Shown: positions 53,016 through 62,600 of the stretch, in pieces
Numbering within the stretch: the stretch's first letter is position 1
How the letters are laid out: the number at the start of each line of letters is the position of its first letter
Assembly: GCA_001797335.1 (NCBI GenBank)
Contig: MGPE01000008.1
Coordinates: 124,001-188,000, forward strand
Source: Deltaproteobacteria bacterium GWA2_38_16
GTDB taxonomy: Bacteria; Bdellovibrionota; JACOXK01; 2-02-FULL-40-11
Direction: 5' to 3'
Length of the DNA: 64,000 nucleotides
The notes under the pieces: generated by a model
Database searches by the model: none
What the model was told of the DNA's origin: nothing
The model's input: the letters and a program-made list of their open reading frames with translations, nothing else
Made by a program: the position numbers and the translations under genes

Positions 53016-54688
53016 AATTTTGTCAAGGTATTCGAAACGGAATTTAAATTTTTTTTAAGCTGGTCATCCTGTGGCCAGCTTCTGTCTCTCTGAGGCGAAG
53101 GGGCTTGCCCCGCAGCCGAAGAGTCCCTTTGTAATATGTCCAACTGACGTTCTACAGTGTCTTTTTCTGTGTAGTAATATGCCTCGATTTCTTCTTTTTT
53201 GACAACAATTTTATAAATAACAGATCGTAGAAGTCTTTTTTGAAGCTCACTGGAAGCATCTTCTAGGTGGAGAAGAATTGTTTTTAGGTATTGGAGATAA
53301 ATTTGAGGTTCAATGACATCGATTTGGGTCAGGAGCTCAGTTTCAAGACGATTTAAATCTTCTTCATATTTTTTTTTCTGATTCTCAAGCTCTGAGAGCC
53401 TGGTATAGAGAGTAACGGAGTTTTTATTGGCAGCTTCATTTTCAAGGTGGGATAGGAGAATTTTAATTTTATATTCATGGTGTTCTATGAGTTTCTTTTG
53501 TTCATCAATTTTTTCTTTAATGTAAATAGATTTGTGGTCCTTTTTGGCTTGGTCAATAAAATTTGAAACAACCTGGGGGCGGTTGATTAGTTCTTTTATC
53601 CTATGGATGATTGCTTTTTCTAATGGAATAGCCCTTACACATCCAAGAGGGCAATGACATCCTGGATTTTGGGTGGTTGAGTTTCTTCTAATTTGACTGC
53701 CATGGTCATAATAAAAGTACTTTCCATTTCTTCCGTAGGAACTTTTTCCGACTAAAGCTTCTCCACATATGGAGCAGGTTAGGATCCCAGATAATAGGTA
53801 AGGATGCCTCTTATAACTATTGGGTTTATACTTGTCTTTATTTTCTAAAAGTTTCTTTTTTACTTCCCAGAAAATATTTTCTGAGATGAGAGGAGGCCAT
53901 TGGGCATCGACATAATGAACTTTCCCGTCTTCTTCATAGGTTCTTTTGGCGATATAAACTGGATTGGTAAGGATTCGATGAAGAGTATGGGCTTCAAAGT
54001 GGGGGAGACCTACTCTATATTTTCCACCCCCAACACGAATTTTTTTGGGAGTAAATCCTCTTTGATTTAAGGACTTGGCTGCTTGAGCTAAGGATCCTTC
54101 ATTTAAAAAAGTATGGAAGCATTCTGTAACGGTCTTGACCTCTTCATCTACAATTTTAAGTCTTCCCTTGTGATCTGGATCGAAAGTATAGCCCAGAGGA
54201 GCTGTTCCTCCATTTCTAAGCCCTCTTTTAATACGTGAACGAAAATTGGCCTTTAATCGTTCGGAGGTTTGCTGGCGTTCAAACTGAGCAAAGTTCATCA
54301 TCGTGTGCATCATCATTTCTCCAGCAGCCGTCGTAGTATCAAATTGCTCTCTCAACGATAATATTTGACATTGGTGCTCTTTAAAAAGCTCAAGCATATT
54401 GCAAAAATCAAGACTTGATCTGGAGAGACGAGAAAATTCGGTCACCATAACAAGATCAAAGAGATGGCTTTTAATGCCGATCAACATTTTTTGAAGTTCC
54501 GGGCGATTGGTATCTTTTCCACTTTTTCCTTCTTCAATGAAGACAGCTACAATTTTTCCCCACGGGGTGGACTCACTTCTTCGATTCACATACTCACGAA
54601 GACGCTGTTCTTGGGATTTGAGGGATCCTTCTTTAATCTGAGCTTGTTCTTCCGTTGAAACACGAATGTATAGGGCAATGCGTTTCAT
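52997..54688 (-). CDS. Large serine recombinase
   Basis: 563 residues. The resolvase domain has nucleophile Ser11 in YIRVSTEEQ, then EEGKSGKDTNRP and TEFSRLSRS. A recombinase domain follows (RGLRNGGTAPLGY and HTLHRILTNPVYIAKR), with a zinc ribbon (Cys305, Cys308, Cys344-350) and a long coiled coil (about 370-460). The last about 50 residues are low-similarity sequence encoded by repeat-like DNA, and the stop codon lies inside tRNA-Pro on the other strand. Integrase of the element, next to its tRNA end. Confidence 0.92.
   Translation of the reverse strand: MKRIALYIRVSTEEQAQIKEGSLKSQEQRLREYVNRRSESTPWGKIVAVFIEEGKSGKDTNRPELQKMLIGIKSHLFDLVMVTEFSRLSRSSLDFCNMLELFKEHQCQILSLREQFDTTTAAGEMMMHTMMNFAQFERQQTSERLKANFRSRIKRGLRNGGTAPLGYTFDPDHKGRLKIVDEEVKTVTECFHTFLNEGSLAQAAKSLNQRGFTPKKIRVGGGKYRVGLPHFEAHTLHRILTNPVYIAKRTYEEDGKVHYVDAQWPPLISENIFWEVKKKLLENKDKYKPNSYKRHPYLLSGILTCSICGEALVGKSSYGRNGKYFYYDHGSQIRRNSTTQNPGCHCPLGCVRAIPLEKAIIHRIKELINRPQVVSNFIDQAKKDHKSIYIKEKIDEQKKLIEHHEYKIKILLSHLENEAANKNSVTLYTRLSELENQKKKYEEDLNRLETELLTQIDVIEPQIYLQYLKTILLHLEDASSELQKRLLRSVIYKIVVKKEEIEAYYYTEKDTVERQLDILQRDSSAAGQAPSPQRDRSWPQDDQLKKNLNSVSNTLTKFRGGRI
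53008..53022. repeat. Candidate att site, tRNA side
   Basis: CACCCCGAAATTTTG, the last 8 bases of tRNA-Pro plus 7 bases; exactly repeated at 59569-59583. Confidence 0.75.
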
Positions 54689-54858
54689 AAAGGGGTCTCC
54701 TTTTTTAAATTGTTACTATTTAAATTATTTTGGACGGATTCTTTTAATCGGTATTGGTAATATAATTCATAGAGGATTTGAGAAGTCTCGTCCACTCTTT
54801 TTTGATGATCGGAAACTTCAACAGGAATAAAAGTAATTTTGATTTCTTTTTTGTCCAT
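54685..54858 (-). CDS. Small 57-residue protein coupled to the recombinase
   Basis: ORF starting MDKKEIKITFIPVEVSD with AGGGGAAA before its ATG, and stop overlapping the recombinase start as ATGA. Charged, with no membrane segment; the tail is Asn/Lys-rich. Function unknown; could be a recombination directionality factor or simply a coupling ORF. Confidence 0.5.
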   Translation of the reverse strand: MDKKEIKITFIPVEVSDHQKRVDETSQILYELYYQYRLKESVQNNLNSNNLKKETPL

Positions 54859-54946
54859 AAACTTTTCCCCTAAATATTCTATGAAAAGATCCCCTAAATG
54901 GGATTTAAACGTCTAAAAACAAGTCCTATAAAAAACTCAATTGATA

Positions 54947-55807
54947 TTAAGTAGTTGTGTTTTTCTCTTTATCGTCTTTGTTTCCGTAAAGAGGGGGTAT
55001 AAGGGGGGTATGTGCCACTGCATCATTAAACCTTTTAAAAAGCTCCCTAAAAGTGAATGATTTTCCTTTTCCAGTATAGATGGGACAGTCAAAGGGTTGA
55101 TTGACGAGTAAATCTAATTCAACAAACAAAATATTTTCTAGAAGGAGCTGCTGTTTATTCTTAATAAGCTGCTTTATGAAGAAGTTTCTGTAATTTATAT
55201 TTTCAAAGACGTAGAGGTATTTGTCGTAGACCGTTTTTAAGTCCTTGGTCATCAGATAAAATCGCTCTTCGTATCGCTTTGGAGATTGAATATTGAGTTC
55301 TAGCTCGATGGCTAAATTGAGTTTTAGGGGCTCTTTAACCATCATCAGAGCATCTGGGATTAAATATTTGTCATAGGGATGGGATCTCTCTAATTCAGCA
55401 CGAATTTCATTTTCAGTCTTGTAGGTGATCTTGTCAGACAGGGTAGAAAGAGCACAGAAAATATCAACAAGACCCAGGTCATGAGGAATTTGGTGATTAT
55501 AAACCCTTTGGTTTTGACCTTTATTTTCTAAGGCTTGATCCGTTTTTCCAATAGTGAGTAACCCTTTTAAAGTAATGAGGTAGAAGTTTTGGGCGCCATA
55601 GGTCAACCCATGGCGCCTCAAATATCCTTGGCTCTCAAGCATCCGAACCCGTCTATAACAAGAGATTCTCTTTTGATTTGAAAAAAGGATCTTGTGGATT
55701 TGTCCAATGGTCACAAGTCTAAACCGATGGATCAAATGTAAGATGTCCTTATCTCTTTTTTGGATCCGAAGACGGAATTTTAAATACCGAGCCTTGGCAA
55801 CCTTCAT
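54947..55807 (-). CDS. Replication-relaxation-type winged-helix protein
   Basis: 286 residues. The N-terminal winged helix (about 15-75: RDKDILHLIHRFRLVTIGQI and RRVRMLESQGYLRR) is followed by HDLGLVDIF, then TENEIRAELE, PDALM and LAIELELN-X-K, the pattern of the replication-relaxation family with a possible nuclease-like core. These proteins are common on mobile elements; the exact role is not known. ATGA overlap with the membrane coiled-coil gene upstream. Confidence 0.72.
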   Translation of the reverse strand: MKVAKARYLKFRLRIQKRDKDILHLIHRFRLVTIGQIHKILFSNQKRISCYRRVRMLESQGYLRRHGLTYGAQNFYLITLKGLLTIGKTDQALENKGQNQRVYNHQIPHDLGLVDIFCALSTLSDKITYKTENEIRAELERSHPYDKYLIPDALMMVKEPLKLNLAIELELNIQSPKRYEERFYLMTKDLKTVYDKYLYVFENINYRNFFIKQLIKNKQQLLLENILFVELDLLVNQPFDCPIYTGKGKSFTFRELFKRFNDAVAHTPLIPPLYGNKDDKEKNTTT

Positions 55808-56208
55808 GAAGGATTAGCCTCATCATTTTCTGAGGTTTCCATCCCAAGTTTTTCAAAGATGGTCTCTTGAGTTTCAGGTTTTAGGTTTTTGAAGAATAAA
55901 TGAATATCTCTCAGGCGCTGTTTAAGATCACCCTTATCAGCCTCTGTGCTCTCAATACGTCTATTTAAACGTTCACATTCGGCCTTAAGATCTGCTATTT
56001 CTTTTTCCTTCGCTTTGATTTCTCGATCATGTGCATCAGATACAAGGTTAGCAGCAATAACAGCCGAAAAGATCGCAGCAGTAATTCCTATACCTACTGA
56101 CACAGCCTTCCAGCCCCAATAAATTACAACTACAGCTATGATGAGCAAAATGATAATGACAAAGATCCAAAATCCGACACCAATATCTTCGTTTTTGTTA
56201 TTTTCCAT
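55804..56208 (-). CDS. Membrane protein with coiled coil
   Basis: 134 residues from ATG 56208 (AAGGAGG, 4 bases upstream). Two adjacent hydrophobic segments (about 10-32 and 34-55) and then a charged heptad-like stretch with KEKEIADLKAECERLNRRI. No recognised family; it probably sits in the inner membrane with a cytoplasmic coiled coil. Confidence 0.6.
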   Translation of the reverse strand: MENNKNEDIGVGFWIFVIIILLIIAVVVIYWGWKAVSVGIGITAAIFSAVIAANLVSDAHDREIKAKEKEIADLKAECERLNRRIESTEADKGDLKQRLRDIHLFFKNLKPETQETIFEKLGMETSENDEANPS

Positions 56209-56358
56209 GATTCCTCCTTCAGGGTGTTGATTTATTTCTATAATCAAAAAGTATGCCAGTTGTTGAAAATAAATTGTTATTTTTTTTAAGGTGTTGAAAT
56301 AATTAAGAAATTTTTTATTTGATAAAAAAATCCCAAAAAAAATCAGGTGGTTTTTCGA

Positions 56359-56485
56359 AAAAATTTACGAATTTAAGCCAAATCATTCGCAAAAATTTAC
56401 GAATGTAAAAAATGCTGTAATCCTGAATAGATAGATTTCGTTTCCAATGAAACTAGTGAAGAGGGTATCGTAAAAATTTACGAAT
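56359..56485. repeat. Three 14-base iteron-like direct repeats
   Basis: AAAAATTTACGAAT occurs at 56359-56372, 56391-56404 and 56472-56485, all in the same orientation (spacing 32 and 81 bases). They fill the 446-base gap between divergent genes (56248-56693), in which I see no ORF. Candidate replication-initiation iterons or regulator sites. Confidence 0.6.
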
Positions 56486-56693
56486 TAAAGACTTCAACTT
56501 ATTTTTATATGGCTTTATTCATTCATCGAAATTTCGTGGATATTTTGAAACTTCCGAATTGCATGATATGTAGAAGTTAGGACAGTGTCTGACATTTTTC
56601 GAAGCCCCATTTTGTACCGCGGCTAGATTGACATGTGCTCCAAACATAAATCTTTATTTTGAATCAATTTGAAGTATTATTGATTTTCTATTT

Positions 56694-57317
56694 ATGAAAA
56701 AGAAGATGCAGGACATTGTAAAACAAGGCTATGAAAAGGGTGATTATGAAAAAACCTTTAGGCAAAACAAGCAGCCAAATACTTTTGAAAAAGGGAGGCT
56801 TGATGCTTTCCTGCAAGAACTGCCTAAAAATGCAAAAGTTCTTGACCTGGGTTGTGGCATCGGGATTCCTTTCGATAAGTATTTGGTTGATAGAGGTATC
56901 AAAGTAAAAGGCATTGATATTTCAAAAAAACATGTGGAAATGGCAAGAAAAAATGTTTCTGAAACTGAATTTATTGAAGGTGATTTTTCAGAAATAAACT
57001 TCGATGAGAAAAGTTACGATGGTATTTTAGCTCTGTATTCAATTTTTCACATTCATCGAGATCAACATAAAAACTTGCTTGAAAAGGTTTATAAAACTTT
57101 AAAGGATGGTGGGGTTACAATGATAACATTTGGAACATCAGGCTCAGAATATGGAGAAGAAGATAACTTTTGTGGTTCAAAAATGGCTTGGAGCACATTT
57201 GAGCCAGAAACGTATAAACAATTTTTTCAGGAAATTGGATTTAAAGTGATCGAGGAAAAATACGAAGGCAATCCTGGCGACGAAGAATATCATTACTGGG
57301 CATTGGTTAGAAAATGA
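56694..57317 (+). CDS. SAM-dependent methyltransferase (class I)
   Basis: 207 residues. Motif I VLDLGCGIGIPF, then the acidic end of strand 2 (VKGIDIS), GDFSEINF and YDGILALYSIFHI. Small-molecule or protein methyltransferase, target unknown. Not obviously a DNA methylase (no NPPY/DPPY). Cargo of the element. Confidence 0.82.
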   Translation: MKKKMQDIVKQGYEKGDYEKTFRQNKQPNTFEKGRLDAFLQELPKNAKVLDLGCGIGIPFDKYLVDRGIKVKGIDISKKHVEMARKNVSETEFIEGDFSEINFDEKSYDGILALYSIFHIHRDQHKNLLEKVYKTLKDGGVTMITFGTSGSEYGEEDNFCGSKMAWSTFEPETYKQFFQEIGFKVIEEKYEGNPGDEEYHYWALVRK

Positions 57318-57336
57318 AAGAATTAACAAGTAAAAC

Positions 57337-57401
57337 GTAGCTACATATATAATATATTTAATTATAAAATAGTTGATTTTGTAGCTACAATATAGTACAC
57401 T
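57337..57401 (+). promoter_or_regulatory. BrnT promoter with twin GTAGCTAC operators
   Basis: TTGATT (57373-57378), 17 bases, TACACT (57396-57401). The palindrome GTAGCTAC lies in the spacer (57381-57388) and again at 57337-57344. Confidence 0.5.
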
Positions 57402-57415
57402 ATACGTGTGGAATT

Positions 57416-57712
57416 ATGGTACAGGTTTCTAAGTTTAAATGGCTTGAGTTTGAGTGGGATGAGCATAATACGGAGGAGTTGCAACGACACTCGGTGTTCC
57501 CTACCGAAACAGAAGAATGCTTCTACAATGAGCATGAGGTATTTAGAAATAAAAGGAAGCCCAAACGAAAATATGAAACCTATAAGCTTATTGGAAAAAC
57601 CAATGCAGGAAAAAAGTTACTACTCATATTTTTTGTGAAGGAAAAATCAACAGTTCGATCATCGCAAGGAGCCGTGGCTCTTATAAGAGTCATTACAGGA
57701 TGGGAGGTATAA
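57416..57712 (+). CDS. BrnT-like toxin
   Basis: 98 residues with the RelE-like BrnT layout: FEWDEHNTEELQRHSV opens the domain, then a KYETYKLIGKT strand, LLLIFFV, and the terminal VALIRVITGWEV. BrnT ribonucleases halt translation. The usual KHG is RHS here. Partner gene begins 3 bases after the stop. Confidence 0.7.
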   Translation: MVQVSKFKWLEFEWDEHNTEELQRHSVFPTETEECFYNEHEVFRNKRKPKRKYETYKLIGKTNAGKKLLLIFFVKEKSTVRSSQGAVALIRVITGWEV

Positions 57713-57715
57713 TCT

Positions 57716-57979
57716 ATGAAACAACCATCAAAAAAAGAACTTGAAGAGTTAAAAAAAGAAGCTCTTCAAAAAGAAAATTGGGAAAAAGTGGAAGGCTTCC
57801 AAGCAACACGGCCTACTTCTATTCGTTTGCCAGATAAAATGATTCACGATCTTCAATATTTGGCCCAAATACGAGGTGAAAAGAGTTATCAAAAATTACT
57901 CAAAAATTGGGTTACAGAAAAAGTAAGCTATGAAATGGAATTAGTTTCTCTAGCTAAAAAGAAGAAAACAGGAACATAA
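57716..57979 (+). CDS. CopG-type antitoxin
   Basis: 87 residues. The C-terminal ribbon-helix-helix begins PTSIRLPDKMIHDLQYLA and continues YQKLLKNWV; the N-terminal Lys/Glu-rich part would bind the toxin. Probably represses the operon via GTAGCTAC sites. Confidence 0.75.
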   Translation: MKQPSKKELEELKKEALQKENWEKVEGFQATRPTSIRLPDKMIHDLQYLAQIRGEKSYQKLLKNWVTEKVSYEMELVSLAKKKKTGT

Positions 57980-58141
57980 TTTTTCATATATCACTTTCAA
58001 AAAATATCTTCTCTATCCTTAATGAATAAAAATGCTCTCTTTCATCTTAGATCAGTAATGACGAGGTTTTAAAATTCCATAAAAATATTAAGCAGAAAAC
58101 AGACCACTCAGATGCTGACTTATGGAAGAACGGGGTTTTTC

Positions 58142-58303
58142 ATGATCGGTAGTGATGGCCATGGCTCAAGAGCTTTCTGGGTGGCCATTGTTTGCATCTT
58201 GATAGCCATTTTGTGGATATTAAATCCACATTGGGTTCCAACTGTTAGGAAAATTAATAAAAAGAATAATTCAAACCATAGTTTAAGCATAAGCACCTCC
58301 TAA
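58142..58303 (+). CDS. Possible small membrane protein
   Basis: 53 codons with one clear hydrophobic segment (AFWVAIVCILIAILWIL) and a basic tail. No good ribosome site and no family recognised, so it may not be real. It is the only coding candidate in the gap 57980-58507, which otherwise holds the palindrome at 58311-58342 and the Fic operator. Confidence 0.25.
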   Translation: MIGSDGHGSRAFWVAIVCILIAILWILNPHWVPTVRKINKKNNSNHSLSISTS

Positions 58304-58310
58304 GAGATCC

Positions 58311-58342
58311 TTCGGCCCTTTGGGCCTCAGGATGACCGGGCC
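58311..58342. repeat. Small dispersed palindrome in the element
   Basis: GATCCTTCGGCCC, TTT, GGGCCTCAGGATGAC: same ends as the repeats in hemH and before acs. An unrelated hairpin AAGGGA-ACTTG-TCCCTT follows at 58378-58394. Confidence 0.65.
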
Positions 58343-58460
58343 AAAAGAGCCTCAGGACTTTTTACTTTTATCCGTCCAAGGGAACTTGTCCCTTGCCAAT
58401 ACCGGTGCGTATACCGTACACTCACCCCGATTCTATGGTCCATACCGGACAGATCTTGCA

Positions 58461-58509
58461 ATAATCGGATCATAATGATACGATTATACTATAGAAATGA
58501 TACGATTAT
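58461..58509 (+). promoter_or_regulatory. Operator repeats upstream of the Fic-like gene
   Basis: AATGATACGATTAT at 58474-58487 and 58496-58509 (22 bases apart), with a near-perfect inverted copy ATAATCGGATCAT at 58461-58473. TATACT (58485-58490) may be the -10. The second copy overlaps the ATG at 58508. Confidence 0.6.
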
Positions 58510-59563
58510 GGTGCAAATAAGTCAAAGACAGCAAAAAATACTCCTCCTCATGCTTGATCGTGGAGTCAAGACAACTTCAACGATTCAAGCTGAAATTGTA
58601 CGAGGTGGGGACATCGTATCTCTTGTTACCATTAAGCGCGAGATTAAAAAGATGCTTAAAAAGGGATTGCTGCTTCCCAGGGGATCTGGTCGTTCCAGAA
58701 GTTATGAGGTGAGTACATTGGCCAAGATTTTTATCAATATTCCTGCCCGTACTTATTGTGAGCAGGAGCCGGACAAGCGTTTTGGTTCATCGCACTTTAA
58801 TTTTGATCTATTTACATCTTTTCCAAATAACATTTTTTCAGAACATGAACTTAATATATTAAATAAAGCTACCACCGAGTATTATCGGCGTACGAAAACA
58901 CTGTCATTGACAATAGAAAAAAAAGAACTTGAGCGTCTTGTCATTGAGCTTTCATGGAAATCCTCGCGTATTGAGGGTAACACCTATACACTTCTTGATA
59001 CAGAAAAATTGATCTTAGAACACAAAGAAGCTCTTGGGCATGACAAAAAAGAAGCGCGCATGATCTTGAATCACAAAGATGCATTTAGTTATATTCACGA
59101 AAACAAATCTCAATTTTTAACTCTCTCTAAGAGAAATTTGCAAGATTTACACGCGATTATCACTAAAGATTTGAGTGTTGAAAAGGGTTTCAGAAAACAT
59201 CCCGTTGGGGTGGTTGGTTCAAAATATCAGCCTCTAGATAATGTCCATCAGATTATGGATGCTATAGAAAAACTTTCTTTTTTTATCTCAAGTGCCCAAA
59301 CACCCTATGTGAAAGCTCTTGTGGCGCTTTTGGGTATTAGCTACATTCAACCCTTTGAAGATGGTAACAAGCGCACGTCGCGTCTAATGGCGAACGCCCT
59401 TCTGATGGCTCACAACATGGCACCGCTTTCATATCGCAGTGTAAATGAGCAGGAATATCGCGATGCTATCCTTGTATTTTATGAAGTCAATTCTATCATT
59501 CCATTCAAAAGGATTTTCATCGATCAGTATGATTTTGCTGCAAGAAATTATGCAGTAAAATAG
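58508..59563 (+). CDS. Fic-like protein with winged helix and His-to-Gln active site
   Basis: From ATG 58508, 351 residues. The N-terminal winged helix (about 1-70) is followed by the Fic inhibitory-helix motif SSRIEGN (about 152-158). The core reads QPFEDGNKRTSR, where the catalytic His of HPFxxGN(G/K)R is Gln281 (codon 59348-59350). The rest of the loop is intact, so it may bind nucleotide without transfer or act mainly as a regulator. Operator repeats upstream fit self-repression. Last gene before the far att repeat. Confidence 0.83.
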   Translation: MVQISQRQQKILLLMLDRGVKTTSTIQAEIVRGGDIVSLVTIKREIKKMLKKGLLLPRGSGRSRSYEVSTLAKIFINIPARTYCEQEPDKRFGSSHFNFDLFTSFPNNIFSEHELNILNKATTEYYRRTKTLSLTIEKKELERLVIELSWKSSRIEGNTYTLLDTEKLILEHKEALGHDKKEARMILNHKDAFSYIHENKSQFLTLSKRNLQDLHAIITKDLSVEKGFRKHPVGVVGSKYQPLDNVHQIMDAIEKLSFFISSAQTPYVKALVALLGISYIQPFEDGNKRTSRLMANALLMAHNMAPLSYRSVNEQEYRDAILVFYEVNSIIPFKRIFIDQYDFAARNYAVK

Positions 59564-59568
59564 ATTCT

Positions 59569-59583
59569 CACCCCGAAATTTTG
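59569..59583. repeat. Candidate att site, far side
   Basis: Exact 15-base copy CACCCCGAAATTTTG of 53008-53022; the next bases (GTCAA) match again with a one-base offset. Confidence 0.75.
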
Positions 59584-59606
59584 GTCAAAAAATTAATGGT
59601 TTTCAT

Positions 59607-62600
59607 TTAATGTCCATGTCGTTTTGTGCCGGAGGTTGTATAATGGTCGACAATGGCTGAAATGACAATAAGCTGTCTTTCTTTGTCTACCCAGTAATGA
59701 ATCCGAGTCGTATTTGCTCCTCCTCCATGTGTTACGTGAGACCAGGCAACAATAGTTTCTTCTCGATAACCATCTTCTCTCTCTCTTTCCATGGCCGCAT
59801 TAGACATCGTAAGATCTGTTTCTTTGAGGGCTAAGCCAAATCGAGATCTTTGTCCAAAGGCAGTCTCAAGAGGGCCTTTAAAGCTTTTTTCAAAAAGGAG
59901 AGGGTAAAGGTGATCATTGATATCCATCAACATATCCCAAACAATAGAACAGTCTAATTGTCCATTATGTTCTTTGGCTGTTCTTTTGGCCTTATCTGTA
60001 AAAAATAACCGATTTGGAAAATAGGCTTCGAGTACTCTTACAACATCGGGAAGGTTTTGACAGACTTCTTTGACTATTGGATGTGGTCTTTGCTGAGCTT
60101 GTACAGATTCTTTAATGATAGGTAATCTTCCCGAAGATTGCCCTTTTAATTTTTGGAGTTCTGTCGTTGCTCGAGCAAGCTCTTCGGCAGTTTGATTATA
60201 AGTTTCTCTTAAAATCCTTAATTCTTCAGTAACTTCTTTATTAACAGCTTCTAAAACAGCAATTTCGTCACCCAGTTCTCCTCTCTTTGCCGCTTGAAGT
60301 TCTGTTTCTAAGGCTTGAATTCGTTCATCACGATTTTTTACAGCTTTTTCTAAAAGAGCCATTTTTTGTTCTGACCGTGCGACTTCTTGTTCTAAAAAGA
60401 GTGTCCATTCTTGAGCTTCGCTAGGGACGTTGGACTGGGGAGGGGATATTTCCGCTTGGGATCTTTGTTGGATGGCTTGAAGCTCAAGGCTTTGCTTGAG
60501 ATTAACAATGTCTAAAATATCTTGAATAGGTTTTTCACCCCTAAAAATACCTGTCCAATTTGAAAGATATTTAACATTTAAATATCTTAAAATTGTATAA
60601 TAAATCTTATTGATAAAGGCTTTTTGGTTAAAGGTAGCTGTAGGAGGTAAAAGGGTGGGGTGCTCTTCAGCCTTTTCCCAATCTAAATTTGGAAAAAAGA
60701 TCTTTGCTTTTCCATAAGTAGCGCGCATTTTGGAAGGAAATATATGTTCATGTTCTTCTTGGATTTCTGTTTTATTTCCACTGAACTGCGAATCCCCCTC
60801 AACATAAACAATGGCCATTCCTAAAAGTTTTTGAGCAAGTTCTTTTGGATCGATAGGAAGTTTTCCAGTAGAGAGTCTTGAAACATAAACAATAGGAAGA
60901 CTTCGTTGAGGATCTTCTAACATGGTTTTAAATTGAGTTGCTTCCCCTACATGAAGCTCATGGTACTGATCCGAAACATCTAGTTCTGCAGACTTAGTTT
61001 TCCAATTTTTCCCTTCTGAAGGATGAAGTATTTCTCGAACAATTCTAGGACTAGAGGGCCAGGCTTTGGATTCCCGAAGGCTATCCGTCTCTGGCATAAG
61101 CCATCGGTAAACACCTACTACGCATTGAATAGATTTCTCGCGAACGGTGAGTGCCATATCCACTCTCCATGATCTTCCTGGACTTCCTCGATCTGGATGC
61201 TGAACCCTTACGGCCCAATATTGAGGAATTACTTCTGAGCCTGTGCCAACTAGTTTTTCTGTGACAACTGCGATTTCAGGATTTTCCCATGTGCCTCCTG
61301 CCATAAATTGATCTATGGGAAGAGTAAAATCCCTACTATGGCTTAAAACCCATTGATAGATCTGCTGGACGACAGAAGCCCACGGTAAATCACCTTGAGC
61401 GTTGGTAGAAACAATATCAAAGTGAGTGCGATAGTGGAGCGTTTTTCCAAAACTAGAGGAATGAATTCCACTTTGTTCAAGAGAAATAGTTTTGGAGTAT
61501 TCAAATAAGTCTTTTCGACCCCCTTCGTTATTTTCAGAAGCCCCATAGCCATAGTTTGTATTTTTAGGGCTGTTTTCTCCCGCAGATTGTTCTGTTTGTG
61601 GGGTATTATTAAAAGAAAAAACAGCATATTGTATTGGGTTACTCAGGGCTTTTTGATGGGTTTTGGAACCTTCAGTAGTAATCATTAACCCGATTCTCTT
61701 ATGGGGATTTTGAGGATCAGAAGGATCTTTAATAATAATGATGATTATTTTCTTGGGAGGATGAGAAGGATCGTAAGGAGTTCCCGTAATGATCTCTTGT
61801 CTTTTTCTTCTTGTTTCGTAACTTTTAAAAATTCCATTTAAAAAAGATAAATCTTGATGAACTTCTGGATCTAAAAATAAAATGAAATCTCCTCCTGTAA
61901 CGTTTTGTCCTCCTTTTGTAGGAGGGAGAAGAGCTGTGGGAGCCAATCGAGGTGCGGTTTTTGGTAGAACGGCCGTGTCTAAACCATGGGCTTGCCCCAG
62001 GGAAAACAGATTTTGACTAGAGAGCCATTCAGATGGATTTTCTAAAAATGCTAAGGAAGGATTATTGACATGAGGATCCAGTACCGGTTCTTGATAGGAA
62101 GGAATCCCTCCGCTTTGAATATAAGGATCATTTAGAATAGTATCCTCATAGTGGGCATCCATTGCTTCTAAGGGACTTTTTGGATTCCCACGTGGAATAA
62201 CATAACCATCCTCCGAAATTTGATTTCTATTAGATACAGTTTTAGGTGTTAGAACAGGGAATTTAGAATTTTTAGAAATGAAAAATATTTTTGTAGCTTT
62301 GACGGTGATTCCTAAGGTTAAAAGAGCTGAAAAAATACCTTCAAAATATCTTTGATCTGAAAAGGCATCGATAGTTTGGTAAGTGATTAATCCTCCTCCC
62401 AGAAGATAAGCGGTTCGAGGAAGAACAAATGAAAGTCCATTAAAAAGAGCAGCCATAGGGAGCATGACTATAACGTTGGTTACAAATCTTTGTGTGAAGG
62501 TGGTATTGGGTTCAGGTGTTCCAAAAACAACATGATTCCAATCCGGAGCTTTTGCAAACAGTGCGGCCATTGCTACAACCCCCAATGTTCCAGAAGGGCC

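Larger units (their letters stand above)
53008..59583. mobile_element. Integrative element in tRNA-Pro
   Basis: About 6.6 kb between 15-base direct repeats of the tRNA-Pro 3' end. Contents in order: large serine recombinase, 57-residue coupled ORF, replication-relaxation-type protein, membrane coiled-coil protein, iteron-like repeats, methyltransferase, BrnT/CopG-type pair, possible small membrane protein, Fic-like regulator. No relaxase or conjugation genes are seen, so it may be an integrative mobilisable or satellite element. Boundaries are inferred from the repeats. Confidence 0.75.

Noticed and set aside
56359-56485. CRISPR array
   Set aside because: Only three repeats with unequal spacing (32 and 81 bases) and no cas genes; iteron reading is better.
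58420-58432. A third att-like site (CTCACCCCGA)
   Set aside because: Only 10 bases match and the flanks differ; likely chance.
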